Origin: an uncultured Alphaproteobacteria bacterium | Lineage (GTDB): Bacteria; Pseudomonadota; Alphaproteobacteria; Rhizobiales; Rhizobiaceae | Assembly: GCA_929200315.1 (NCBI GenBank) | Contig: CAKMZB010000009.1 | Span: 19,051-83,050, forward strand | Reading direction: 5' to 3' | DNA length: 64,000 nt | Shown: positions 35,887 through 45,090 of the stretch, piece after piece | Layout: every line of letters begins with the position of its first letter | Numbering within the stretch: the first letter of the stretch is position 1 | Made by a program: the position numbers and the translations under genes | The notes under the pieces: generated by a model | The model's database searches: none | The model's input: only the letters and a program-made list of their open reading frames with translations | What the model was told of the DNA's origin: nothing

Positions 35887-36447
35887 CTACCCGGAAATCT
35901 TTGTGTCCGGCACGAAGGTCAACGCCAACCCGTTGATGCAGTGACGGTTACCCGTAGGAGCGGGACCGTCGGCAAAAATATGCCCCTGATGTCCACCGCA
36001 ACGGATACAATGGACTTCCGTGCGCGCCACGAAGAGCTTGTAATCGGTCTCGGTGCCGAGTGCGCCTTTGATGCCCTCATAAAAGGACGGCCATCCCGTG
36101 CGGGAATCGAATTTCGTCTCCGACCGATAAAGCGGCAGCGCGCAACCGGCACAAGCATAGGTGCCAGTTTCCTTGATTTCCAAAAGAGGTGAAGTGAAGG
36201 GGCGTTCCGTCGCCTCCTCGCGCAGCACGAGATAGGCGTCTTCAGACAGTTCGGCACGCCATTCCTCGTCGCTCTTTTTCACTGGCGTGACGGGGCTGGG
36301 CAGCAGGTCATGGCCAAAATTCGTGGCGGTCGCTAACGGGTCATTGGCTTTGGCAATGCGCATTCCGGTCATAGACGCGATTGCGAAGGTCACGATGGCT
36401 GCGCCGGATGCGCCAAGCAGGGCGCGGCGGGAGATGGTTTTGGTCAT
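35887..36447 (-). CDS. msrB: Peptide methionine-(R)-S-oxide reductase MsrB, Tat-exported
   Basis: A 186-residue protein. The N-terminus has a twin-arginine signal (ISRRALLGASGAAIVTFAIA) with cleavage near ANA-type residues around 35. The MsrB domain has both zinc CxxC pairs (CAGCALPLY and CIRCGGHQGH), the substrate motif GWPSF and the catalytic Cys in NRHCINGLALTF. It reduces the R-epimer of methionine sulfoxide in proteins, here probably in the periplasm. The gene converges with the anti-sigma gene after 11 bp. Whether it belongs to that sigma factor's regulon is unknown. Confidence 0.94.
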   Translation of the reverse strand: MTKTISRRALLGASGAAIVTFAIASMTGMRIAKANDPLATATNFGHDLLPSPVTPVKKSDEEWRAELSEDAYLVLREEATERPFTSPLLEIKETGTYACAGCALPLYRSETKFDSRTGWPSFYEGIKGALGTETDYKLFVARTEVHCIRCGGHQGHIFADGPAPTGNRHCINGLALTFVPDTKISG

Positions 36448-36527
36448 GGAACGCCTCCATATCTGTTCGCCTCCAACATAAAGACCAAAAGCGGCATGCC
36501 CACGGCCCCATGCTCAAGACTACGTGT

Positions 36528-36929
36528 TCAGCCCGTGATCTTTATGGTCAGCCATGTGCCCGCCAGGGCAGACAATCCGGTTAGAAATGTACCCCAGATC
36601 GTATCCACCACAGCAACCGTGACGGTGTAGCCCTTCAGCGTCGCCAGATTGGTAAAATCATAGGTTGCGTAGCAGAAGAGGCCAAACAGCGCGCCGTAAA
36701 GCAGGGCATGGCCAAGACTGCCGAGTTTAACCGCCGGAACAACGGCAAAAATGACGATCCCGGCCACATACATGACATAGAAGGCCACCGCGACGCCGAC
36801 GCGGAATTCATCCAGCAGCAAGCTACCGATCTGATCCTGGTAGAAACCCTTCGCGACCGTCCCGAGCCAGATGAAGTCGATGGCGAAGAAGACGATGACG
36901 GTGGTGAGATAGGCGACGACATACATCAT
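36528..36929 (-). CDS. DUF2177 family membrane protein
   Basis: A 133-residue protein with four hydrophobic segments (about 2-22, 44-66, 70-92, 105-128). It matches the DUF2177 pattern: FFAIDFIWLGTVAKGFYQDQ, then ALLYGALFGLFCYATYDFTN and VVDTIWGTFLTGLSA. Function unknown. Two adjacent ATG codons (36929, 36926) are the likely starts; an extension to 36986 is poor. It precedes msrB on the same strand by about 80 bp. Confidence 0.88.
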   Translation of the reverse strand: MMYVVAYLTTVIVFFAIDFIWLGTVAKGFYQDQIGSLLLDEFRVGVAVAFYVMYVAGIVIFAVVPAVKLGSLGHALLYGALFGLFCYATYDFTNLATLKGYTVTVAVVDTIWGTFLTGLSALAGTWLTIKITG

Positions 36930-36996
36930 GGCGCTGATCCAAACTGGTTTGAAACAAACCATTACGGGCAAGCTTTGTTCCGTCAATTGCGCCTAA

Positions 36997-37722
36997 TTAG
37001 ACGGCTTTATCCTGGATCTGCGCGAGCTTGGCCTTGGCCTTCTTTGTCACAAGCACGGTCACAATGAGCGTTGCGATGATGCCAGCACCAAAGACAGCAT
37101 ATTTGAGCGCACTCGCATCCCCTCCACCTGCAGCAGCCTGACCGCCAAGGGAGCCGATCCACACGTAAAGAAGCGTGCCTGGCATGATGCCGAGGAAGGT
37201 TGCAAGCTGGGCGGGCCAGAAGCCAACCGGCGTTAGGCCGAGGAACCAGTTTTGTAGCGAGAACGGCAGAGCTGGTGACAAGCGCAGCAGCAAAACGACC
37301 CTCCAACCCTCCTCGCCAATCGCCTGGTTTACCGCGTTGAATTTCGGATAGGCGACGACCTTTTCCTGCACACGGTCGTGGAAGATGTAGCGAGCAGCAA
37401 GAAAGGAGATGGCCGAGCCAAAGGTCGCACCCACCACCACCAGTGGAAAACCCCAAAGGCCGAAAGCCACGCCAGCAGCGAGGGTGAGGATCGAACCCGG
37501 CACCAACATGAAGGTTGTCAGAGCGTAAACCACCATGAAGATGATCCAACCAAGAACGCCCAGGTTCTCTACCCAAAGCCGAAAGGCCTCCACCCATTGG
37601 GAAATGGGCAGCAGACGATAGGCAAAAACGAGCGCAACGAGGGCGACGATGCCGATGGCGATCTTCGCCCAGGGCAAGCCGCCGCCTGACGTGGCGGGCG
37701 TTGTCTGGCTGGTACCGGTCAT
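36997..37722 (-). CDS. TVP38/TMEM64 family membrane protein (SNARE-associated/VTT domain)
   Basis: A 241-residue inner-membrane protein with about six hydrophobic segments. The VTT-domain core is present: FMLVPGSILTLAAGVAFGLW, VGATFGSAISFLAARYIF and LLLRLSPALPFSLQNWFLGL, followed by FLGIMPGTLLYVWIGSL. Relatives include DedA-type proteins proposed to scramble or translocate lipids. The ATG at 37722 follows GGAAGA seven bases upstream and is preferred to a TTG at 37740. The N-terminal 20 residues are polar and Thr/Gly-rich. Confidence 0.9.
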   Translation of the reverse strand: MTGTSQTTPATSGGGLPWAKIAIGIVALVALVFAYRLLPISQWVEAFRLWVENLGVLGWIIFMVVYALTTFMLVPGSILTLAAGVAFGLWGFPLVVVGATFGSAISFLAARYIFHDRVQEKVVAYPKFNAVNQAIGEEGWRVVLLLRLSPALPFSLQNWFLGLTPVGFWPAQLATFLGIMPGTLLYVWIGSLGGQAAAGGGDASALKYAVFGAGIIATLIVTVLVTKKAKAKLAQIQDKAV

Positions 37723-37826
37723 GATGGTCTTCCGCGACAATTGGTCCGTTTCCTCGGTATGAGCAGGCAGAGGCGCCGCGACAAGGGTTGGCTCAGCCCG
37801 CTCGCGGCTTGGTGATGCAAATTCAT

Positions 37827-38852
37827 CTAATGGGCGCGGCGCACCCTGGCGCGTTCTAGCACTTCTTCGATGATGGCCCCGGCGCGTTTGGGGTTCTCAA
37901 GGCGCATCTGGATTTCTAACGCCTGGGATGCTGTGTGAAGGGCCGTTTGCTTGTCCCCACGGCGGACAAGACGAGCCTTGTCTTTGGTGGTGGTGACCAG
38001 GAGCGCATCAAGCTCCTCGGCGCGTTGCAGTAATTCCTCACAATCGGTTGGGGAATAGACGTGATGGTCGGGGAAGGAGCGGGTTTCCAGCACCTGCGCC
38101 CCAACCGCTTCCAACGAATGATAGAACTTGTTGGGCGCGCCGATACCGCAATAGGCATACACCTTCGCGTCTTTCCAACGGCCTGGCTTCGACACCTGGA
38201 TCATCGCGGCGATGACGGGCTTTGCCATTTTAGCAGCTACACGCACGACCTTTGCCGTAGCCGTGGAGGTGCCAACAAGCAGCAGAGCATCGGCGCGAGC
38301 GAGTTGGGTCTTCAATGGCGCCCGCAAAGGGCCGGCCGGGTGAACAAAACCGTTGCCGATTGCTCTACCTGCATCCACCACAACAAGGCTGAAATCCTTG
38401 TAAAGCGCCGGGTTCTGGAAACCGTCATCCATGATAACGAGGTCAACGCCCATCTCTTCCAGCATCTTCACCCCCGCCACCCGGTCGGCGCAAACGACGG
38501 TAGGTGCACGAGCGGCAAGGAGCAGCGCCTCATCTCCAACATCGTGCGAATTGTGAGACCTGAAATTGACCTTCAGCGGCCCGCGGCGCACAGCGCTGCC
38601 ATAGCCACGGGTGAGAAAACCGGGTTTCAGCTTCATCGCCTTTGCAACGCGGGCAAATTCCATCGCTGTTGGCGTCTTGCCAGCACCGCCTGCAGTAAGG
38701 TTGCCGATACACAAGACCGGAAGGGCACTTGTGTAGGAGGGTTCCGCCTCCATGCGGCGCTTTGCGACCGTGCCATAAATCCACCCGAAAGGCGCAAGCC
38801 CCAGGGCAAATATGCCCCGTTTCGCGTACCAATATGACGGTTCGTCAGCCAA
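37827..38852 (-). CDS. lpxK: Tetraacyldisaccharide 4'-kinase LpxK
   Basis: A 341-residue enzyme that phosphorylates the 4' position of the lipid A precursor. The P-loop is LCIGNLTAGGAGKTPTAMEF, followed by FLTRGYGSAVRRGP, GDEALLLAARAP and the DDGFQ motif (VIMDDGFQNPALYKD). An N-terminal amphipathic region (about 1-35) associates with the inner membrane. The start appears to be TTG at 38852, five bases after the waaA stop, so translation is probably coupled. No ATG gives a complete N-terminus. Confidence 0.93.
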   Translation of the reverse strand: MADEPSYWYAKRGIFALGLAPFGWIYGTVAKRRMEAEPSYTSALPVLCIGNLTAGGAGKTPTAMEFARVAKAMKLKPGFLTRGYGSAVRRGPLKVNFRSHNSHDVGDEALLLAARAPTVVCADRVAGVKMLEEMGVDLVIMDDGFQNPALYKDFSLVVVDAGRAIGNGFVHPAGPLRAPLKTQLARADALLLVGTSTATAKVVRVAAKMAKPVIAAMIQVSKPGRWKDAKVYAYCGIGAPNKFYHSLEAVGAQVLETRSFPDHHVYSPTDCEELLQRAEELDALLVTTTKDKARLVRRGDKQTALHTASQALEIQMRLENPKRAGAIIEEVLERARVRRAH

Positions 38853-38857
38853 ATTCT

Positions 38858-40195
38858 CTACGCCGCCGTTTGTGGCGCGTTTGTGCCGAGTTCCACCTTC
38901 AACCGAAGGGGCAAAACAAAGGGATCGAGAGCCGCCACCGAACGATCAAGGGCACCGCGCATCGTCTCCAACGCGCCAAGGGCGGCGGCATGAAGCGCCT
39001 CCCGCTCATCGGGCTTTGACCACAAGTGGAGAATATGCGCCGCCAAAGCCTCTTCATCCGTCACCAACCGCACGCCGCCAGCCTCCACCAGGGCTTCATA
39101 GGTGGAACGGAAATTCTGCACGTGGCAGCCGGATATAACGGCGGTGCCGGTGAGAACCGGTTCAATGGGATTCTGCCCACCCTGGGTGTTGGTTTCTGCC
39201 AACCCAAGTGATTTTCCCATAAACGCGACAGAGGCAAGGCGCAGAAACAGACCCATCTCACCAATGGAATCCCCAAGCAAAACCTTAACCTTGCCGATGG
39301 GGTCTTCCCTTGAGCGGAAGGCATGAGAAAGGCCCGCCGAATAAAGCACAGCAGAAATCTCATTTGCTCTTTCCGGGTGGCGCGGCACCAGCACGAGCAG
39401 GGCGTCGGGGCGATGGGTGAGAATGAGTTTATGGGCCTTGGCCACGGCCTCCTCTTCACCGGCATGGGTGGAGACCGCCGCCCAGACCGGGCGGTTGCCG
39501 ATCTGCCGCTTCAACCGGCTCAAAACATCAGCGTCAACAGGCGGGCTTTCCGCGTCGATCTTCAAATTGCCCGCTTCAACCACATTGGGACTGCCGAGCC
39601 GGCGGAACCGCTCCGCATCCAGGGACGACTGGGCGATCACCAGAGCGAGAGGTTCAAACACCTTTTGCGCAAGTGCCGAGCGTTTGCGCCAGCGGCGGCC
39701 AGACCGATCCGACATCCGTGCATTGATAAGCACCTGAGGCACCCGCCTGCGGGCAAGTTCCTGAACCGTGACGGGCCATATCTCGCTCTCGGCAAAAATC
39801 GCCAAATCCGGCTTCCAATGTTCGATGAACCGCTCCACCGCCGGGGGCAGGTCCAGAGGCACATATTGGTGGATCGTTGTGGGAGCGAGGCGTTCCGACA
39901 TGATTCCGGCCGACGTCACGGTGCCGGTTGTCAGCACGATGGGGATACCAAACGCCTCAAGCCGCGCAATAAGCGGCATAATGGCAAGTGACTCGCCGAC
40001 ACTTGCAGCATGAAGCCAGACAACCGGGCCATCCGGCCGCTCATGACTGGCATAGCCGTAGCGCTCATACCGGCGCGCACGATCCTCCTTCCCCTGCTTG
40101 GCTCGACGCTTCAGCGCGATGCCCGCAAAGGGGTAGAGCACATAGCCAATGCCACGGTAGAGGCGCAGCATGGCGTTGGCGACATATTCACTCAA
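38858..40195 (-). CDS. waaA: Kdo transferase WaaA (3-deoxy-D-manno-octulosonic acid transferase)
   Basis: A 445-residue GT-B glycosyltransferase adding Kdo to lipid IVA. N-terminal ALKRRAKQGKEDRARRYERY and VVWLHAASVGES are family hallmarks; the catalytic Glu lies in this second segment. The C-terminal nucleotide-sugar half holds LVPRHPERANEI and GQNPIEPVLTGTAVISG. I chose TTG at 40195 because GGGGAG lies nine bases upstream and the resulting start (SEYVANAMLRLYRGIGYVLYP) aligns with rhizobial WaaA. A TTG at 40231 has no ribosome site. Coupled to lpxK. Confidence 0.93.
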   Translation of the reverse strand: MSEYVANAMLRLYRGIGYVLYPFAGIALKRRAKQGKEDRARRYERYGYASHERPDGPVVWLHAASVGESLAIMPLIARLEAFGIPIVLTTGTVTSAGIMSERLAPTTIHQYVPLDLPPAVERFIEHWKPDLAIFAESEIWPVTVQELARRRVPQVLINARMSDRSGRRWRKRSALAQKVFEPLALVIAQSSLDAERFRRLGSPNVVEAGNLKIDAESPPVDADVLSRLKRQIGNRPVWAAVSTHAGEEEAVAKAHKLILTHRPDALLVLVPRHPERANEISAVLYSAGLSHAFRSREDPIGKVKVLLGDSIGEMGLFLRLASVAFMGKSLGLAETNTQGGQNPIEPVLTGTAVISGCHVQNFRSTYEALVEAGGVRLVTDEEALAAHILHLWSKPDEREALHAAALGALETMRGALDRSVAALDPFVLPLRLKVELGTNAPQTAA

Positions 40196-40269
40196 CGCGC
40201 GCTGCTCCCCTGGGGTGTCGGGTTGGGCCAAAAAGGTTTTGGGAGGAGGTCAACTGGTAACCGGGCCGA

Positions 40270-40506
40270 TCAGGCGTTTTCCGGTTCAAGCAGGCGGTGC
40301 AGATGAACCACGAAATAACGCATATGGGCATTGTCGACGGACGCTTGCGCCTTGGCTTTCCAAACAGCGCGTGCGGTTTGGTAGTCGGGATACATACCAA
40401 CGAGATCCACACTTTCCAGATCACGGAATGTGATGCCTTCAAGATTTTCCATCTCGCCTCCAAAAACGAGATGGAGGAGTTGTTTGGGTTCGGTTTCAAT
40501 CGCCAT
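40270..40506 (-). CDS. DUF4170 domain-containing protein
   Basis: A 78-residue protein with the ATG at 40506. LHLVFGGEMENLEGITFRDL and MYPDYQTARAVWKAKAQASV plus MRYFVVHLHRLLEPE are the DUF4170 core, a small alphaproteobacterial family often placed just before the lipid A/Kdo genes as here. The role is unknown. An N-terminal Leu/His-rich strand and a C-terminal helix are all that can be seen. Confidence 0.87.
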   Translation of the reverse strand: MAIETEPKQLLHLVFGGEMENLEGITFRDLESVDLVGMYPDYQTARAVWKAKAQASVDNAHMRYFVVHLHRLLEPENA

Positions 40507-40545
40507 AAGGAGCCTGCATGTTGGGGAGTGGACGAGTGCGCGACC

Positions 40546-41340
40546 TCATTCCATATGCCGCGCGGCGAAGACAAGCATTTCCTTTTTCAAGGACAATGGC
40601 CCGGCAATGAGGGTGGGATGCAGGGCTGCGGCGCTGTTGTAGCGCAAGCGCTCGCCCTTTGCATCAAGAAGCGCGCCGCCAGCCTCAGCCAATATCAGAT
40701 CAGCGGCCGCAATGTCCCAATCTTTCGCACCGTGTTTAGCAAACCCGAGCGTTGCCGCGCCGGAAGCAACCATGGCGATGCGGTAAGCAAGAGAGGGAAC
40801 GTGGTGGAGTTTTTCGACGCCCTCCCCACCGCCGTCGCGCCAGTTGCGCAAAGCCGTGATGAGCGCGCCAGGGCCGGCTACTTTCCAAGGTTCCTGCTCC
40901 GGAACAGCTGACAGCTTTTCGCCGTTTAGCGCAGCGCCATCATTGAGATTGGCGGTGTAGGTTTCGTCAAGAGCAGGGCAGTGCAGAACCCCGGCGACAG
41001 GCAGGCCGTCCTCGACAATCGCGATGGAAACACACCAGCGGCGTGACCCGGCCAGAAAGCCTCGCGTGCCGTCAATGGGGTCAACAACGAAGACGCGACT
41101 TCTGCCCTGGCGTGCATTTACGTCATCCGTTGTCTCCTCCGACAACCAGCCATAGTCCGGTCGCGCCTGTTGGAGCGTCGCGCCGAGATGCTTGTCGACT
41201 GCGAAGTCAGCCTCACTCACCGGGCTGTCACCGGTCTTTAACCAGACTTCCGGATCGCGCTTGAAGTAGCGAAGGGCAATGTCGCCCGCCGCTTTCGCTT
41301 CCTGCGTGATGAGTGCGAGATCGTCTCTATTGTCCGGCAA
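40546..41340 (-). CDS. Inositol monophosphatase family protein, probably 3'(2'),5'-bisphosphate nucleotidase (CysQ-like)
   Basis: A 264-residue metal-dependent phosphatase. The motifs are GDSPVSEADFAVDKHL, the metal site LSEETTD, VVDPIDGTRGFLAG (the DPIDGT motif) and the C-terminal AKDWDIAAADLILAEAGG. The GTRGF spacing and SPVSEAD favour CysQ-type bisphosphate nucleotidases over inositol monophosphatase, but this is not decisive. The start is TTG at 41340, overlapping the PmbA-family gene by 14 bp. The block continues toward DUF4170-waaA-lpxK on the same strand. Confidence 0.85.
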   Translation of the reverse strand: MPDNRDDLALITQEAKAAGDIALRYFKRDPEVWLKTGDSPVSEADFAVDKHLGATLQQARPDYGWLSEETTDDVNARQGRSRVFVVDPIDGTRGFLAGSRRWCVSIAIVEDGLPVAGVLHCPALDETYTANLNDGAALNGEKLSAVPEQEPWKVAGPGALITALRNWRDGGGEGVEKLHHVPSLAYRIAMVASGAATLGFAKHGAKDWDIAAADLILAEAGGALLDAKGERLRYNSAAALHPTLIAGPLSLKKEMLVFAARHME

Positions 41341-42670
41341 TGGTCATGCCTTCAATGAGGAGCGTCGGGCATTCGGTGGAGAAGCCGGTTTCCAGATCGC
41401 TCGCCGGTTCCAGCCGCGCAAGCATGTCGATGAGATTGCCCGCGATGGTCACCTCGCTGACGGGAAAGGTGATCTCACCATTCTCAATCCAGAAACCGGA
41501 GGCACCGCGTGAATAGACGCCGGTGACAAGGTTTGCTCCCTGGCCGATCAATTCGGTGACGTAAAAGCCCGTTCCGCACGCGACCATCATCTGTTGCGGT
41601 GAACGCACACCCGGCGAGAGGCGCAGGTTGGTGGATGAAGGCGAAGTGCCGCTGCCGGACCGGCCAGCCCGGCCGTTCGTCTCCAGCCCCAATTCCCGCG
41701 CCGTCGCGCTGTCGAGCACCCATTGGGTAAGCGCGCCATCGGCGACGAGATCGTAAACCTCTCCAGCCACCCCCTCTCCATCAAAAGGACGGGAGGCCTG
41801 ACCGCGTTTGATGAAGGGATCATCGCGCAGGGAGATGCCGGTGGGCAGGATTGCCGCACCGCGTTTCTCCTTCAGGTAAGACGTCCCCCGAGCAATCATG
41901 GCGCCATTGGCCCCGCCGGAGATGTGGCCGACAAATCCTCGCGCGATACGCGGAGCGAGGATGATCGGCACACTCTGGCTCGGCACCTGGCGCGGGTTCA
42001 TTTTCTCCACCGTCCGCTCGCCGGCAAGGCGGCCAATGCTCTCAGCCGACCGCAGGTCTTCGGCATGATGCTTGCTGTCAAAGTCGTAATCCCGCTGCAT
42101 CCCCGTCCCCTCCCCGGCGACAGCGCTGACGGAAAGGGAGTGGCGCGAGGAGCGGTAATGGCCGGAAAAACCGTGGCTGGTCACCAGCACCGAACCGCCC
42201 TGCCCGTAGCCGTAAGACGCACCGGAGGATTTTGCGACGCCTTTCACACAAAGCGCGGCATCCTCGCAGGCAAGCGCGGCGGCGCGCATCGTCTCATGGG
42301 ATGGTTCGCTCTCATCAAACAAATCGAGATCAGCGACGGACGTTGCGAGTCTGTCAGCTGGCGCGAGACCGGCGAAGCGGTCTTCGGGAGAAACCCTGGC
42401 CATCGCCACGGCACGCTCGGCAAGGCCGGCAATATCGTCCGCCTGGTTGGCGGAAATGCTGGCTGTCCGATCCCCCACAAAGACCCGCAAAGTGAACGCG
42501 GCGTTCTCGGCGGATTCGGTGTCTTCAACCACACCGTCGCGCACCTGAACGCCGGTGGAGCGGCTGGCGCTCACCACCGTGTCACAAGCATCAGCCCCGG
42601 CGCGGCGCGCAGCTTCCACCAGCGCGGCGGCACGGTCCGTCAGGGTGGGCAGGTCAAAGGCAGTGGCCAA
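41327..42670 (-). CDS. pmbA: TldD/PmbA family metalloprotease-related protein
   Basis: A 447-residue protein of the PmbA half of the TldD/PmbA family. Features are an N-terminal domain with GADACDTVVSASRSTGVQVR and the C-terminal SPQQMMVACGTGFYVTELIG, VTGVYSRGASGFWIENGEI and FPVSEVTIAGNLIDML. PmbA lacks the HExxxH of TldD and works with it, for example in microcin processing and antitoxin turnover. No tldD is in the window. The start is a TTG at 42670 with GGA upstream. Confidence 0.9.
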   Translation of the reverse strand: MATAFDLPTLTDRAAALVEAARRAGADACDTVVSASRSTGVQVRDGVVEDTESAENAAFTLRVFVGDRTASISANQADDIAGLAERAVAMARVSPEDRFAGLAPADRLATSVADLDLFDESEPSHETMRAAALACEDAALCVKGVAKSSGASYGYGQGGSVLVTSHGFSGHYRSSRHSLSVSAVAGEGTGMQRDYDFDSKHHAEDLRSAESIGRLAGERTVEKMNPRQVPSQSVPIILAPRIARGFVGHISGGANGAMIARGTSYLKEKRGAAILPTGISLRDDPFIKRGQASRPFDGEGVAGEVYDLVADGALTQWVLDSATARELGLETNGRAGRSGSGTSPSSTNLRLSPGVRSPQQMMVACGTGFYVTELIGQGANLVTGVYSRGASGFWIENGEITFPVSEVTIAGNLIDMLARLEPASDLETGFSTECPTLLIEGMTIAGQ

Positions 42671-42827
42671 GGCTTATTCCGTCTAATCATAATGCGAGAG
42701 CGTCTGCGCAGCGATAGGCCCCACCGCGCTATTGAACAAGTGCCTGACCGCCGCATCACCCTTGCCCACAAGACCAAGAGCCACCATGGTCATGGGACGC
42801 GATTTGGCGAAAGGCGACAACCCGATC

Positions 42828-44639
42828 ATGGCTGACCCCACCGGTTCCGGCGGTGCGATATTTCTTGAAGCCGTGCTTCTGCTCGGCGGGGCAACAATTG
42901 CCGCACCGCTGTTTAAGAAGATCGGCCTTGGCACCGTGCTCGGCTATCTCGCCGTTGGCCTTCTGCTCGGCCCCGTCCTGCGCATCGTCAGTGACGGAGA
43001 GGACGTGCTGCACGTGGCCGAACTTGGGGTGGTCTTACTGCTTTTCATTGTGGGGTTGGAGCTTAAGCCCGCGCGGCTGTGGGACATGCGGCGAGAAATT
43101 TTCGGTCTTGGTGGCTCGCAGGTTCTGCTGTCAGGCTTAGTGCTGGCAGGCTTTGCCTGGCTGCTGAGGTTCGAGTTCTCCGCAGCCCTTGTCGTGGGCT
43201 TTGGCCTGGCGCTGTCCTCGACGGCATTTGCGATCCAGTTCATGGAGGATCGGAGGGAATTCGGCACCGTTTACGGCAAACGTTCCTTCTCGATCCTGCT
43301 TTTCCAGGACATCGCCATCGCTCCGCTTTTGGTGGCCGTGCCAATCCTCGCTGCTGGTGCCATGGAGGTGACGTCAGCCGGGTTGACCCAGGCCGGTCTT
43401 GCCATCGGCAGCGTTATTGGACTCATCCTGATCGGCCGTTATCTGTTGAACCCATTCTTCGGCATCATCGCAGGAACCGGTGCGCGCGAAGCTATGATTG
43501 CCGCTGCCCTCTTCATCGTCATTGGTGCAGCCGTGCTGCTGCAATATGCGGGCCTGTCCATGGCGCTTGGCGCCTTCATCGCTGGCGTGATGCTTGCTGA
43601 ATCCAGCTATCGCCATGAGCTGGAAGCCGACATTGAACCCTTCCGCGGAATCCTGCTGGGGCTTTTCTTTGTTGCCGTTGGTCTGGCGGTCGACCTGCGT
43701 GTGGTTTGGGACAATCTCTGGCTCATCCTTACCATCGTGCCCGTCATGATGGGGATCAAGGCGCTCATTCTTTACGGTCTGTCGCGCCTCTTTGGTTCAA
43801 ACCACGGGGACGCAGCGCGCATCGCCGGCATCCTGCCGCAGCATGGGGAATTCGGCTTTGTCCTCTTCACCGCCGCAAGTGGTGCAGCTTTGCTGAATTC
43901 CGACGATGCCTCCATCCTCACTGCCGCAGTCACACTTTCCATGGCGCTGACACCGCTTTCAGTGTTCCTGTCCGGCCTCGTTGTCGGCAAGGACGAACCC
44001 GAGCACATGGACGAGGATTTCGCGAATGCCGGATCCAACGTCCTTATGATCGGCTTTTCGCGCATGGGGCAGATCGCGGCGCAAGTGCTGCTTGCGGGCG
44101 GGAGTGGAGTGACGGTCCTCGACAATTCCGCTGAACGCATTCGCCAGGCCAAAAATTTTGGCTTCCGGATCTATTTCGGAGACGGCACACGCAAAGATGT
44201 GCTCCGCGCGGCGGGGATCGAGAAGGCAAAGATCGTTGCCGTTTGTACACAACATCGTAGCACCACCGACGAGGTGGTCGAGCTAATCCGCCACGAATAT
44301 CCCGACATCCAGCTCTATGTGCGCTCCTATGACCGGGGTCATTCGCTGGAATTGCTGGTGCAGAACAATGTCTGGCAGATCCGAGAAACCTTCGAGAGCG
44401 CCCTCATTATGGGCGGCAAGCTGCTCGAGGCGACCGGGAGCGATGAACGTCGCGCAGAACGGATCATTGATGATGTGCGACGACGCGACAAAGACCGCCT
44501 CAACGAGCAGCTTAAAAACGGCATTGCCGCCGGTCTCGAGCACCTTCATTTTGCGCCGGTGCCGGAACCACTTGAAGAGGTGAACGAACACGGTCAACAC
44601 AATAGGCCCGGCGCACAACCAGAGGAGGCCGACCAATGA
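42828..44639 (+). CDS. Kef-type K+/H+ antiporter (CPA2 family with TrkA-N domain)
   Basis: A 603-residue protein. The N-terminal transport domain (about 10-380) has some 12 membrane helices, with [27 protein letters not shown] and [14 protein letters not shown] Rossmann TrkA-N domain follows (about 400-520; [20 protein letters not shown]), and a charged C-terminal tail. This is the architecture of KefB/KefC glutathione-gated potassium efflux systems. No KefF/KefG partner is adjacent. The ATG at 42828 was chosen, with upstream in-frame ATGs as alternatives. The VOC gene overlaps its stop by 4 bp. Confidence 0.9.
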   Translation: MADPTGSGGAIFLEAVLLLGGATIAAPLFKKIGLGTVLGYLAVGLLLGPVLRIVSDGEDVLHVAELGVVLLLFIVGLELKPARLWDMRREIFGLGGSQVLLSGLVLAGFAWLLRFEFSAALVVGFGLALSSTAFAIQFMEDRREFGTVYGKRSFSILLFQDIAIAPLLVAVPILAAGAMEVTSAGLTQAGLAIGSVIGLILIGRYLLNPFFGIIAGTGAREAMIAAALFIVIGAAVLLQYAGLSMALGAFIAGVMLAESSYRHELEADIEPFRGILLGLFFVAVGLAVDLRVVWDNLWLILTIVPVMMGIKALILYGLSRLFGSNHGDAARIAGILPQHGEFGFVLFTAASGAALLNSDDASILTAAVTLSMALTPLSVFLSGLVVGKDEPEHMDEDFANAGSNVLMIGFSRMGQIAAQVLLAGGSGVTVLDNSAERIRQAKNFGFRIYFGDGTRKDVLRAAGIEKAKIVAVCTQHRSTTDEVVELIRHEYPDIQLYVRSYDRGHSLELLVQNNVWQIRETFESALIMGGKLLEATGSDERRAERIIDDVRRRDKDRLNEQLKNGIAAGLEHLHFAPVPEPLEEVNEHGQHNRPGAQPEEADQ

Positions 44640-45070
44640 GCCAGCCTGAGATCACGCCCTTCCATCTCGCCTTTCCTGTCCATGATCTGGAGGCAGCGCG
44701 CGACTTCTACGTCAGCGGCCTTGGCTGTGGCACGGGGCGCGAGAGCGACCATTGGATCGACTTTGACCTCCATGGCCATCAAATCGTCGCCCATTACAAA
44801 GCCGGTATGGAAACAGGGATCGAGATCACCAACGCGGTTGACGGCGATGATGTGCCCGTCCCGCATTTCGGCGTTGTGCTGCGCATGGAAGATTGGGAGA
44901 CGATGAGCCAACGGTTGCTGGCCCGCGATGACACACGCTGGGTGATCCGCCCGCGCGTGCGCTTTAAAGGGGAGCCCGGAGAGCAAGCGACCTTCTTCCT
45001 GCTCGACCCTTCCGGCAATGCACTCGAGTTCAAGGCCTTCAGGAACATGGCTTCCCTCTTTGCGACTTAA
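44636..45070 (+). CDS. VOC (glyoxalase/bleomycin resistance) superfamily protein
   Basis: A 144-residue protein. Two beta-alpha-beta-beta-beta repeats are visible: the first with [20 protein letters not shown], the second with [20 protein letters not shown] and [18 protein letters not shown]. Candidate metal ligands are His10, His in PHFG and Glu in LEFKAF. The family includes dioxygenases, glyoxalase I and fosfomycin-resistance enzymes, and the reaction cannot be named. Its ATG overlaps the antiporter stop (ATGA), so it is co-translated with that gene and may act in electrophile detoxification. Confidence 0.87.
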   Translation: MSQPEITPFHLAFPVHDLEAARDFYVSGLGCGTGRESDHWIDFDLHGHQIVAHYKAGMETGIEITNAVDGDDVPVPHFGVVLRMEDWETMSQRLLARDDTRWVIRPRVRFKGEPGEQATFFLLDPSGNALEFKAFRNMASLFAT

Positions 45071-45090
45071 TCCCAGGTGAGTGACCAACA

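Noticed and set aside
42683..42934. A minus-strand frame between pmbA and the antiporter
   Set aside because: It overlaps the true antiporter start and has no recognisable features.
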